The notes under the pieces are model-generated. The model did no database searches. It saw only the letters and a list, made by a program, of their open reading frames with translations, and was not told the origin of the DNA. This document shows, piece by piece, positions 39,375 through 45,800 of a stretch of DNA of 45,800 nt. This DNA comes from a candidate division Zixibacteria bacterium RBG_16_53_22. GTDB taxonomy: Bacteria > Zixibacteria > MSB-5A5 > UBA10806. The stretch lies in the NCBI GenBank assembly GCA_001775395.1, contig MEWP01000016.1, positions 1 through 45,800 on the forward strand, given 5' to 3'. Both the position numbers and the translations under genes were made by a program. The number at the start of each line of letters is the position of its first letter. Position 1 is the first letter of the stretch.

Positions 39375-39377
39375 ATC

Positions 39378-39746
39378 ATGCAGAAGACTTTCAATGTGAA
39401 GGCGCACGGTAAGGGGCTGAAGGTGATCCTGCTGGACAGCGTCGCAGCGGTCAGGGGCAAGTGGGACAAATTATACGGCAAAGCTGCCACTGAGGACGAT
39501 CTGGCAACTGCCTTCTTTGTGCCGCCGCATCACCGGTGCCGCGAATCGAGTTACGGCACCATCTATCTGCCGCGCAGGCATCCGCAGGTAACTGCTTATG
39601 TAATCCATGAGTGCACCCATGCCGCGATCAATCAAGCACGTGAACTGGGGGCAGAGGAGCTGGATGCTTCCGCCGAGGAGAATGTGGCAATCTTGACCGG
39701 CCTGCTAGCTGCCAGAGTATTGTCGAAACTGTCCGCGCACAGGTAG
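39378..39746 (+). CDS. small metallopeptidase-like protein (HExxH)
   Basis: The protein has 122 residues. VIHECTHAAIN (about 75-85) carries HExxH, the zinc-binding helix of zincins. A C-terminal helical segment (AEENVAILTGLLAARVL) may hold the third ligand. The protein looks like compact phage peptidase-like proteins of unknown target. There is no ribosome site before ATG 39378, which lies five bases after a strong terminator, so expression may require readthrough or another start. Confidence 0.6.
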   Translation: MQKTFNVKAHGKGLKVILLDSVAAVRGKWDKLYGKAATEDDLATAFFVPPHHRCRESSYGTIYLPRRHPQVTAYVIHECTHAAINQARELGAEELDASAEENVAILTGLLAARVLSKLSAHR

Positions 39747-39750
39747 TACC

Positions 39751-41328
39751 GTGGAAAAGGATAGAGTGCTGGTTAAGCTGGCAGAGCATTTCCTTTCCCT
39801 GTTCGCCGGTCTCGACCGCGCACATGGGACATATAATATACCGACTGATGGCAAGACCATCGAAGGGGAGAAAGTACAAGGGAGACCATACACCGAACAT
39901 AAGCCAGTCACTGCTGACCTATGGTACGCACACCTTGCCGGCACCAAGGGCATCGGCATTATCCCGATCACCGATCAAGCAACTGTTCACTGGGCAGCAA
40001 TAGACGTAGATACCTATCCACTCGACCTGAAGGAGATGGAGGAGAAGCTGACCGCATTGAATCTGCCACTAGTGATCTGCCGTAGCAAGAGCGGCGGGGC
40101 GCACCTGCTGCTGTTCTGCCGCGAACCGATCAAGGCATCACTGGTGCGCACAAAACTGGCAGAGTGGGCGTGCGCTGTGGGCTATCCCAGCGCAGAGATA
40201 TTCCCAAAGCAGAATTCACTGGCCAATAAGACCGATGTGGGCAACTGGCTGAACATGCCCTACTTCAACGTCAAGGATACTAATCGGTACGCTTTGCTGG
40301 AGGGCAAGAAGCTCAAGGTAAAAGAGTTTCTGGAGCTGGCAGAGTCGCGCAAGGTTACGGCGGATGCGCTGCGGGCATTCTCATTAACCGCGCTGGGCGG
40401 CGAAGAGTTTGAGCAGGGGCCGCCTTGCCTGCAATTCTTGGCTGGCAAGGGCTTTCCGCGCGGCAGTAGAAACATCTCACTGTTCAACCTGGCGGTATTC
40501 GCGCGCTTTGCTTTCGAGGATGATTGGAAAGAGAAGGTCGATGAGTATAATCGCTCCCTGATGGACCCACCATTGGCGACCTCCGAGGTGATGAACACCC
40601 TGAAATCCGCCGGTCGCAAGAGCTACTTCTTCACCTGCGACAAGGACCCCATTGCCTCGGTCTGTAACAAAGAGGTGTGTCGCACCCGCAAGTATGGCAT
40701 CGGCGGAAACAGCGACGCCAGTATCGCTCCGATAATGCTGGGCGCGATGACCAAGATCAACAGCGACCCGCCGATCTGGATTATAGACGTCGAGGGTTAT
40801 CGCATCGAGATCACCACCGAAGACCTGGTCAACCAGACGCGATTCCGCAAGCTGTGCATGGATAAGATCAATAAGCTGCCGGCTATGCTGAGGCAGCCGG
40901 TCTGGGAGGCAGCGATTCGGGACCGGCTGAATAATATCGAGGTGGTGGAAGCGCCCCCAGATTCCGGTCCAGAGGGGCAGTTCAGGGTACACCTGGAGAC
41001 CTTCTTGACCCAGCGAGCAGGAGGAAACAACCTCGACGAACTGATAATGGGCAAACCATTCCATTGCGAGAAGGACGTGCCGCCATTGACCATCGCTCAT
41101 GTCGGGCGCACCTTCTTCCGATCACCTGACCTGATTCGCTACCTGGAGCAGCAACACTTTCGCGAGTTCAAGGAGCGACAGATATGGGCACTATTGCGCA
41201 AGACCGGAGCCGAGCACCATGGCTTCACCTTGAAGGGCAAGTATGTGACCGCCTGGAGCGTGCTCAGCTTCGCGGCGCAGAACGAAGAGTTTGCTGTCCC
41301 GACTAACCCTGACGGAGATATGATGTGA
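39751..41328 (+). CDS. archaeo-eukaryotic-type primase (PrimPol-like)
   Basis: The protein has 525 residues. WAAIDVDTYP (Asp85, Asp87) is the AEP catalytic motif I, and RSKSGGAHLLLF (112-123) is the S-G-G-x-H motif II. Later helical and strand regions, including a C-terminal winged-helix-like segment (RQIWALLRKTGAEHHGFTLKGKYV), complete the picture. Such primases start DNA synthesis from nucleotides and may also extend primers. GTG 39751 has only a weak site; the gene overlaps the helicase gene by 4 nt. Confidence 0.85.
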   Translation: MEKDRVLVKLAEHFLSLFAGLDRAHGTYNIPTDGKTIEGEKVQGRPYTEHKPVTADLWYAHLAGTKGIGIIPITDQATVHWAAIDVDTYPLDLKEMEEKLTALNLPLVICRSKSGGAHLLLFCREPIKASLVRTKLAEWACAVGYPSAEIFPKQNSLANKTDVGNWLNMPYFNVKDTNRYALLEGKKLKVKEFLELAESRKVTADALRAFSLTALGGEEFEQGPPCLQFLAGKGFPRGSRNISLFNLAVFARFAFEDDWKEKVDEYNRSLMDPPLATSEVMNTLKSAGRKSYFFTCDKDPIASVCNKEVCRTRKYGIGGNSDASIAPIMLGAMTKINSDPPIWIIDVEGYRIEITTEDLVNQTRFRKLCMDKINKLPAMLRQPVWEAAIRDRLNNIEVVEAPPDSGPEGQFRVHLETFLTQRAGGNNLDELIMGKPFHCEKDVPPLTIAHVGRTFFRSPDLIRYLEQQHFREFKERQIWALLRKTGAEHHGFTLKGKYVTAWSVLSFAAQNEEFAVPTNPDGDMM

Positions 41329-42830
41329 AACAGCAAACCATAATCCTTGGTCCGCCCGGCTGCGGCAAGACCACGCACCTGCTGAACCTGGTCGACCAGG
41401 AAATGAGCAAGGGGGTGCATCCAGCGCGCATCGGATACTTTTCGTTCACCAAGAAGGCGACCGTTGAAGCGATGGATCGAGCTTGCGCCAAGTTCAAGAT
41501 GACCCGCGCCGAGCTGCCCTTCTTTCGCACCTTCCATTCGCTGGCATTCCAGCAGTTGGGCTTGACCAAGGAGCAGGTGATGGGTCCCGCTGCCTACCGC
41601 TCCATCGGGCAATCGCTGGGGCTGGAATTCAGCGATTATATGAACTTCGAAGAAGGGGTGCCCACGGGCAGCAAGACCGGAGACCAGTGCCTGTGGATGG
41701 TGGGTATGAGCCGAGCGCGCATGGTCGACCTCCGCGAGCAATGGCAAGAAGCCAATAGCGAGCTGGACTGGTTTCAGTTGAAGCAATTCAATGATACCTT
41801 GGTTCAGTATAAAGAGACCACCGGACTGCTGGACTTTTCCGATATGCTGGATCGCTGCATGGAGGTGTGCCCGCCCCTCGACCTGGAGGTGGCGGTTATT
41901 GATGAGGCGCAGGACCTGAGCAAGCAGCAATGGGCACTCGCCTTATATATGACCATGAACGCGAAGCGCGTCTATACAGCAGGGGACGACGACCAAGCGA
42001 TCTACCGCTGGTCGGGAGCCTGCGTCGATTCGTTCCTGGAACTGGAGGGGGAGCGCGTGGTGCTGAACCACTCCTACCGATTACCGCGCACAGTGTACAA
42101 CCTATGCTGGCGCATCGCTGAAAGAATATCGCGGCGCATCCCGAAGCAATGGGGTCCGCGTGATGAGAACGGGCGAGTGGATTACCTGACCTCGTTGGAC
42201 AATATCAAATGGCGCGATGGCTCTTACCTGATCCTGGCGCGCAATCAATACTTGCTGGGACCGATTGAAGAGTTCGTGAAACGTGCCGGGATCCCCTACA
42301 CCACCCAGCGGCGCTCGTCGGTTAATACTGACCACATCAAAGCGATCGTGCTATGGGAGCGATTGCGCAAGGGTGACAGCATCACCGGAGAGGAGGCGCG
42401 CTCGATCTACAAGTACCTGCGATCAGGGGAAGGAGTGTCGCGCGGATTCAAATTGTTGAAAGCAGTGCCTGATGATGCACAAGTGAACCTGGCCTACCTG
42501 CAAGAGAACGGCGGATTGCTCACCACCGCAATCTGGCATGATGCGCTGACCGCTATCCTGCCAGAGGACCGGGAGTTCTATTTGATGGCGAAGCGGCGCG
42601 GCGAGAAGCTGACCCGTAAGCCGCGCGTGCATATCAGCACTATCCATGGCGTCAAGGGCGGCGAGGCAGACCACGTGGTGCTGCTATCAGATATGGCATA
42701 CCGCACCTACCAGGATTATCAGGGCAATCCCGATGACGAACACCGCGTGGCGTTCGTCGGGGCGAGTAGGGCGCGACAGACTCTTTCAATCCTGATGCCG
42801 CAGACCAACCGAGCGTATGACTATAGATAA
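41325..42830 (+). CDS. UvrD/Rep-like superfamily 1 DNA helicase
   Basis: The protein has 501 residues. Walker A GPPGCGKTT (9-17), Q-motif-like SFTKKAT, DEAQDLSKQQW (motif II, 193-203), GDDDQAIYRWSGA (motif III), the ISTIHGVKGGEADHVVLL (motif V) and VGASRARQTL (motif VI) are all in order. It unwinds DNA 3' to 5' and would pair with the primase and SNF2 helicase in replication or recombination. It ends before a promoter region (42853-42916). Confidence 0.95.
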   Translation: MKQQTIILGPPGCGKTTHLLNLVDQEMSKGVHPARIGYFSFTKKATVEAMDRACAKFKMTRAELPFFRTFHSLAFQQLGLTKEQVMGPAAYRSIGQSLGLEFSDYMNFEEGVPTGSKTGDQCLWMVGMSRARMVDLREQWQEANSELDWFQLKQFNDTLVQYKETTGLLDFSDMLDRCMEVCPPLDLEVAVIDEAQDLSKQQWALALYMTMNAKRVYTAGDDDQAIYRWSGACVDSFLELEGERVVLNHSYRLPRTVYNLCWRIAERISRRIPKQWGPRDENGRVDYLTSLDNIKWRDGSYLILARNQYLLGPIEEFVKRAGIPYTTQRRSSVNTDHIKAIVLWERLRKGDSITGEEARSIYKYLRSGEGVSRGFKLLKAVPDDAQVNLAYLQENGGLLTTAIWHDALTAILPEDREFYLMAKRRGEKLTRKPRVHISTIHGVKGGEADHVVLLSDMAYRTYQDYQGNPDDEHRVAFVGASRARQTLSILMPQTNRAYDYR

Positions 42831-42852
42831 GCTGTTACTAATATAGAAAAGA

Positions 42853-42892
42853 TCAACTAGTTTAGAACCTACTTATATTCTAAACTAGTTGA
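42853..42892. repeat. perfect 15-bp inverted repeat overlapping the -35
   Basis: Arms 42853-42867 and 42878-42892 are perfectly complementary around a 10-nt loop. There is no U-run, so it is not a normal terminator. The second arm contains the first four bases of the -35 hexamer, which fits an operator. Confidence 0.85.
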
Positions 42893-42916
42893 CCGATTCG
42901 TAGGGCTCATTATAAT
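42889..42916 (+). promoter_or_regulatory. strong sigma70-like promoter before the DUF932-like gene
   Basis: TTGACC (42889-42894), a 16-nt spacer and a perfect TATAAT (42911-42916), giving transcription from about 42923. Eleven of twelve consensus bases make it the best promoter in the genome. Confidence 0.8.
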
Positions 42917-43121
42917 AGGGTCAAGTTGATAGGCAGTTAGACCGGCAGGAAAGGTTCAGGCCACCGGCTCTATCAAACGACCAGCACGGAACTCAGGGCG
43001 CAGACGGCAGGTTCGGCCAGCGCGACTCAGACGACTCCCGATGATCTTTTCGAGTTACGCGATCTGATTGTTGCAAGGTATCGTAGCAGTCAGCGCGAGT
43101 CGCTCGACTCAAACAACTAAT

Positions 43122-43138
43122 CTAGAATGGAGAATGAT
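43122..43138 (+). promoter_or_regulatory. repeated translation-start element, copy 1
   Basis: A 17-nt element CTAGAATGGAGAA(T/C)GA(T/C) directly before ATG, also at 44032-44048 and 44498-44514, each in front of a separate gene. The GGAG inside is the ribosome site; the flanking bases are conserved beyond what that requires. Confidence 0.8.
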
Positions 43139-43969
43139 ATGCAAAACCAAATCGTATTAAGCAACGACGCAATCCGCAAAGCAGCTCCCAGCGTATTCGC
43201 CACTGAACCGTGGGATCAGGTCAGTGAGCGGTATGTGTTCATCCCAACCATCGAAGTAGTCAATCAGCTCCGCGCCAACGGCTTTCAGCCGGTACGCGCA
43301 TCCCAATCCAAGTCGCGCATCGAAGGCAAGGGGGAATTCACCAAGCACATGCTTCGCTTCCGCCGGGAGCACGACATCCTGACCCAGCTAGGCGATGAGC
43401 TGCCCGAAATCGTGTTGGTGAATAGCCACGACCGCACCAGCTCGTATCAATTGTCCGCTGGCGTCTTCCGCCTCGCCTGTCTCAACGGCATGGTGGTGAA
43501 GTCCGCAGATTTCGGCAGCATCAAAGTGCAGCATTCGGGCAACATCGTCGATAACGTGCTTGAAGGCTCCTACCGCATCATTGAGGAGGTACCAGCAATC
43601 ATGGAGCGGGTGCAGGCGTACAAGGGCATCGTGCTGGATGACGAGGAGCAGCGGGTATTTGCGAGTGCTGCGATGGAGCTGCGCTATCCAACCCCGCTCG
43701 ATGAGGAGACCGGCGAACCCTTGCCGAACTACGCCGCGCCCTTCGTGGCAGCCAACCTGCTGACAGTGCGGCGCACTGTAGACGCCAAGCGGGACCTGTG
43801 GACGATCAGCAATCGGGTGCAGGAGGCATTCATGCGTGGCGGTATCCGTTCGCTGGCAGCATCGGGACGGCGCAGCAAGACCCGCAGCATCAATTCGGTC
43901 AGCGAGGAATTGCGCTTGAATAAGGCACTTTGGCAACTTACCGAGCGCATGGCGCAGTTGAAGGTGTAA
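43139..43969 (+). CDS. DUF932-like conserved phage protein
   Basis: The protein has 276 residues, with the DUF932/phage-plasmid protein pattern: VLVNSHDRTSSYQLSAGVFRLACLNGMVV in the middle, then a helical C-terminus. Such proteins occur widely in phages and plasmids without known function. ATG 43139 is preceded by GGAG at 43129-43132, giving spacing of 6. It is the first gene from the strong promoter at 42889 and so presumably early and abundant. Confidence 0.75.
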   Translation: MQNQIVLSNDAIRKAAPSVFATEPWDQVSERYVFIPTIEVVNQLRANGFQPVRASQSKSRIEGKGEFTKHMLRFRREHDILTQLGDELPEIVLVNSHDRTSSYQLSAGVFRLACLNGMVVKSADFGSIKVQHSGNIVDNVLEGSYRIIEEVPAIMERVQAYKGIVLDDEEQRVFASAAMELRYPTPLDEETGEPLPNYAAPFVAANLLTVRRTVDAKRDLWTISNRVQEAFMRGGIRSLAASGRRSKTRSINSVSEELRLNKALWQLTERMAQLKV

Positions 43970-43980
43970 GGCAGCACGTC

Positions 43981-44023
43981 AAGGGCTCCAGAACACCGGA
44001 GCCCTTCGCGGGCAATTTTGCCC
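43981..44023 (+). terminator. tandem hairpins before the 44049 gene
   Basis: AAGGGCTCC / GGAGCCCTT (43981-43989 and 43998-44006) followed by GGGCAA / TTGCCC (44010-44015 and 44018-44023). There is no clean U-run, so they may attenuate rather than terminate, or protect the upstream message end. Confidence 0.6.
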
Positions 44024-44031
44024 TGTTAAAT

Positions 44032-44048
44032 CTAGAATGGAGAACGAC
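44032..44048 (+). promoter_or_regulatory. repeated translation-start element, copy 2
   Basis: Same 17-nt element as 43122-43138, differing at two positions, directly before ATG 44049. Confidence 0.8.
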
Positions 44049-44438
44049 ATGAAAAAGGCAATCGTAAAACCCGCAGTCAAGATCACCAAGGCAGCATTGC
44101 TCAATGGCATCAATGGCATCAAGGACAAGAGCAAGGCCGCTGCGCCCGCCAAGAAGATCGGCAAGCGTGCCGCCGCCGCTGCGGATCCCGCATCCATCGC
44201 CCGGATGCAAGCGGCTCAGAAGCCGCTGGATGTCCTGATGAAATACTTTCGCAAAGGGCAAGCGTGCAAGGTGCACATTATCCGTGCGATTGTAGGTAAC
44301 TTTCCTCTGCTGCACCGTGAGGCCATCGTATTGCTCACAGGTGTCGGGTTCAACAAGCCCACCATCAGTGCAGTTTTCCAAGGGGTGCGGTCAGGAGACT
44401 ATGCAGTACCCTCCTTGCCAAAGGACCTGACCAAGTAG
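44049..44438 (+). CDS. basic, Ala/Lys-rich hypothetical protein
   Basis: The protein has 129 residues. The first 55 are Lys/Ala-rich and histone-H1-like; the rest forms a helical domain (LDVLMKYFRKGQACKVHIIRAIVGNF; LLTGVGFNKPTISAVFQGV) that could be a small winged-helix-like or helix-turn-helix domain. DNA or RNA binding is likely from charge. The function is not known. It follows the DUF932-like gene and carries the same translation element. Confidence 0.6.
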   Translation: MKKAIVKPAVKITKAALLNGINGIKDKSKAAAPAKKIGKRAAAAADPASIARMQAAQKPLDVLMKYFRKGQACKVHIIRAIVGNFPLLHREAIVLLTGVGFNKPTISAVFQGVRSGDYAVPSLPKDLTK

Positions 44439-44447
44439 GCTAGACTG

Positions 44448-44486
44448 GCTGACCTGTGACAGAGGTCAGCGGGAGCGTAGCCCGCT
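44448..44486 (+). other. overlapping hairpins before the 44515 gene
   Basis: Stem GCTGACCT/AGGTCAGC (44448-44455 and 44463-44470) and stem AGCGGG/CCCGCT (44468-44473 and 44481-44486) share three bases, so only one may form fully at a time. They sit just before the third copy of the translation element. Confidence 0.6.
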
Positions 44487-44497
44487 CGTAGTGCAAC

Positions 44498-44514
44498 CTA
44501 GAATGGAGAACGAT
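44498..44514 (+). promoter_or_regulatory. repeated translation-start element, copy 3
   Basis: Third copy of the 17-nt element, directly before ATG 44515. Confidence 0.8.
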
Positions 44515-44736
44515 ATGAAAAAGAGAATCCCAGTAAAGAATGATTCGGCCTATACCGTCCGGAGCCAGGTGCACCGCTTTGACCTGCTGCACAATGGCAG
44601 GTCGATTCCGGTGACTATCGCTCGCGACCTGCCACGCGGCATCGTGACCCAAGGGCACGTCGACGAGATCGCTGCGCATATCAACTACGTCGAGTCCGGA
44701 GCGAAGCACAGTCGCGCCAGAGGGGCAAGGTGGTAG
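44515..44736 (+). CDS. small hypothetical protein
   Basis: The protein has 73 residues, basic at the start and end (KKRIPVKND; AKHSRARGARW), with a strand-like centre (DLLHNGRSIPVTIARDL). ATG 44515 with spacing of 6 to GGAG. No family is recognised. It lies 2 nt before the next gene, so the two are likely cotranslated. Confidence 0.55.
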   Translation: MKKRIPVKNDSAYTVRSQVHRFDLLHNGRSIPVTIARDLPRGIVTQGHVDEIAAHINYVESGAKHSRARGARW

Positions 44737-44738
44737 CC

Positions 44739-45761
44739 ATGAGAGTACTTTGCAATCATCATCGGCACATCGTCCTGGAGATCGAGCGGGGCAACCGCAA
44801 CGTGGTCTACCTGGACTTTGAGGGGGAGCTGGTCGTCAAAACCTGCTCTATCGACAGCTTCGACAACGTGCAGTATGATAATCGGCAAAAGGCCATCGAG
44901 ACGGAGGACGGCACCCCGTACAACCTGTTCGCTCTGAAGGCGGATGGAGTGAGCGAGTACCTGCCGGTCGACTTTGCGCGGCATTACATAAGCAAGTCGA
45001 TGGATATATATACCTTCTCCGAGGAAGTGGAGCAGCTGTTAGTTGGTATAATCGCGACAGCTGGTGAGGGGATGGAGCACCCGAGCGTTATCATTCGCAA
45101 AGGTGATCCAGATCCGGTGGTGGCAGTATGTGCTAGTCGCGAAGATGCGGTTATCGTGGGCAGCAGAATGGGCGGCGACCTCGTGTTGCTGACCAGCGGG
45201 GCAGACCTGGCAGCTTGCCTGTCTCCCTTGGAAGTGGCAGAGCTTCGCCGCTTGTTAGACCCTTCAGCAAAACCGACCCTTTTCCGGGCGGAACTGGGGA
45301 AGGGATTTTCGTTAACTTGTGAAGGAGTTTATAAAATGGCATCCGCCAAGAAGGTAACAAAGAAGGCAGTAGTGAAGAAGGTGGCAGCAGTATCAAAGGA
45401 GCGCGTAGCGAAGAAGGATGGTCCAGTGGCGAAGGGCATGGCATACCTCGACAAGCACACTGCCGACATCGCATCGGGCAAGTTGAGCAAGAAGGATGCG
45501 AAAAAAGGTTTGGTCGATTCTGATAGCGGTATCTCGACTGGCCTGGCTCACGGGATCTGCGCCAAGTGGTCGAAGGATCGTGATATGTCCTTCGCTGAGC
45601 TGGTGAATGTGGAAAAAGCAGCTAAGGCCAAGCCCGCAGCTAAGGCCAAGCCCGCAGCTAAGGCCAAGCCCGCAGCTAAGGCCAAGCCCGCAGCTAAGGC
45701 CAAGCCCGCAGCTAAGGCCAAGCCCGCAGTACGTTCGGCAACTCCACCGGTAGCAGCTTAA
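44739..45761 (+). CDS. two-part protein: hypothetical domain plus basic repeat tail
   Basis: One open frame of 340 residues. The first about 199 (44739-45335) form an alpha/beta domain with no recognised motif (VLCNHHRHIVLEIERGNRN at the start). The last about 141 are a basic Lys/Ala/Pro protein that also has its own start at 45336. Stops occur in the other frames near 45311-45320, so the two parts may once have been separate genes joined by a small indel. The AAKAKP tail repeats six times. Confidence 0.5.
   Translation: MRVLCNHHRHIVLEIERGNRNVVYLDFEGELVVKTCSIDSFDNVQYDNRQKAIETEDGTPYNLFALKADGVSEYLPVDFARHYISKSMDIYTFSEEVEQLLVGIIATAGEGMEHPSVIIRKGDPDPVVAVCASREDAVIVGSRMGGDLVLLTSGADLAACLSPLEVAELRRLLDPSAKPTLFRAELGKGFSLTCEGVYKMASAKKVTKKAVVKKVAAVSKERVAKKDGPVAKGMAYLDKHTADIASGKLSKKDAKKGLVDSDSGISTGLAHGICAKWSKDRDMSFAELVNVEKAAKAKPAAKAKPAAKAKPAAKAKPAAKAKPAAKAKPAVRSATPPVAA
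45336..45761 (+). CDS. basic AAKAKP-repeat protein, nested start (histone H1-like)
   Basis: The protein has 141 residues from ATG 45336 with AAGGAG at 45322-45327 (8 nt spacing). The N-terminus is Lys/Val/Ala-rich; the middle has a helical DSDSGISTGLAHGICAKWSK segment; the end is six copies of Ala-Ala-Lys-Ala-Lys-Pro. The composition resembles histone H1-like tails and suggests DNA compaction or RNA binding. Copy number may be misassembled because the contig end lies in this repeat. Confidence 0.6.
   Translation: MASAKKVTKKAVVKKVAAVSKERVAKKDGPVAKGMAYLDKHTADIASGKLSKKDAKKGLVDSDSGISTGLAHGICAKWSKDRDMSFAELVNVEKAAKAKPAAKAKPAAKAKPAAKAKPAAKAKPAAKAKPAVRSATPPVAA
45618..45725 (+). repeat. 18-bp tandem repeat, six copies
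   Basis: Six perfect copies of an 18-bp unit GCAGCTAAGGCCAAGCCC (45618-45725) encoding AAKAKP. The contig junction falls just after the last unit, so the true number may be larger. Confidence 0.95.
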
Positions 45762-45800
45762 CGCGCCGTGGTTCAACCAGCCTCAGCCGATTGAAAGATT
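45720..45800. repeat. 81-bp terminal direct repeat, right copy
   Basis: Identical to 1-81. Joining the two copies reconstructs the reading frame of the gene ending at 45761, the terminator at 61-98, and the start of queC. Confidence 0.95.

Larger units (their letters stand above)
42831..43138 (+). promoter_or_regulatory. 308-nt control region and leader before the DUF932-like gene
   Basis: No gene. It contains the 15-bp inverted repeat (42853-42892), the promoter (42889-42916), a structured 215-nt leader with a TTGATAG/CTATCAA stem (42926-42932 and 42970-42976), and further GACTC/GAGTC complementarities near 43023-43110. It ends in the repeated translation-start element at 43122-43138. Confidence 0.65.

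Noticed and set aside
42853-42892. Inverted repeat as a terminator or protelomerase site
   Set aside because: No U-run follows and the loop is not palindromic; no protelomerase gene is present. An operator fits better.
42923-43138. preQ1 riboswitch in the leader before the DUF932-like gene
   Set aside because: I see no preQ1-I or II consensus, and the gene is not in the preQ pathway.

Overview
The window is a complete or near-complete genome of a tailed, dsDNA bacteriophage. It has a siphovirus-type module: terminase, portal, capsid, tail tube, tail chaperone frameshift and a 791-residue tape measure, with no contractile sheath. The first 81 bases are repeated exactly at the end (1-81 = 45720-45800), so the sequence closes into a circle of 45,719 bp. 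I see no integrase, tRNA, CRISPR array or insertion sequence. The sigma70-like promoters, spanin pair and Shine-Dalgarno sites point to a Gram-negative bacterial host; the host genus cannot be read from the sequence.

Layout. (1) 110-5028: a 7-deazaguanine DNA-modification cluster with queC, queE, queD, a phosphoribosyltransferase-folE fusion, a GNAT-like acyltransferase, queF and the DNA transglycosylase dpdA. (2) 5230-10262: replication genes (beta-clamp-like protein, family A DNA polymerase) followed by a more AT-rich accessory stretch (a probably broken gene, MazG-like pyrophosphohydrolase, membrane protein, PD-(D/E)XK nuclease). (3) 10243-10575: the only leftward gene, a ribbon-helix-helix-like regulator, divergent from (4) 10982-35509: the late region, holding terminase, a portal/Mu F-like fusion, virion surface proteins, protease with nested scaffold, decoration and major capsid proteins, a giant glycosyltransferase-methyltransferase-glycosyltransferase, head-tail connectors, tail genes, and lysis genes (holin candidates, amidase, Rz/Rz1). 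(5) 35730-42830: early replication genes (SNF2-like helicase, possible SSB, archaeo-eukaryotic-type primase, UvrD-like helicase). (6) 43139-45761: DUF932-like and small basic proteins, closing onto the queC cluster across the junction.

How it works together. FolE, QueD, QueE and QueC make preQ0 from GTP, QueF reduces it to preQ1, and DpdA is expected to exchange it for guanine in the phage DNA, probably as protection from host nucleases. The GNAT gene inside the same overlapping operon raises the possibility that the aminomethyl group is further acylated; this is inference.

Control. The two main transcription units (late at about 10.98 kb, early at about 35.7 kb) are each preceded by an AT-rich intergenic region carrying the same 42-bp sequence and paired 8-bp iterons (NCGCATTR) with identical 63-bp geometry, next to a TATAAT promoter. 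They look like a shared operator or origin system, possibly read by the ribbon-helix-helix protein. A third promoter at 42889-42916 overlaps a perfect 15-bp inverted repeat and drives a structured 215-nt leader.
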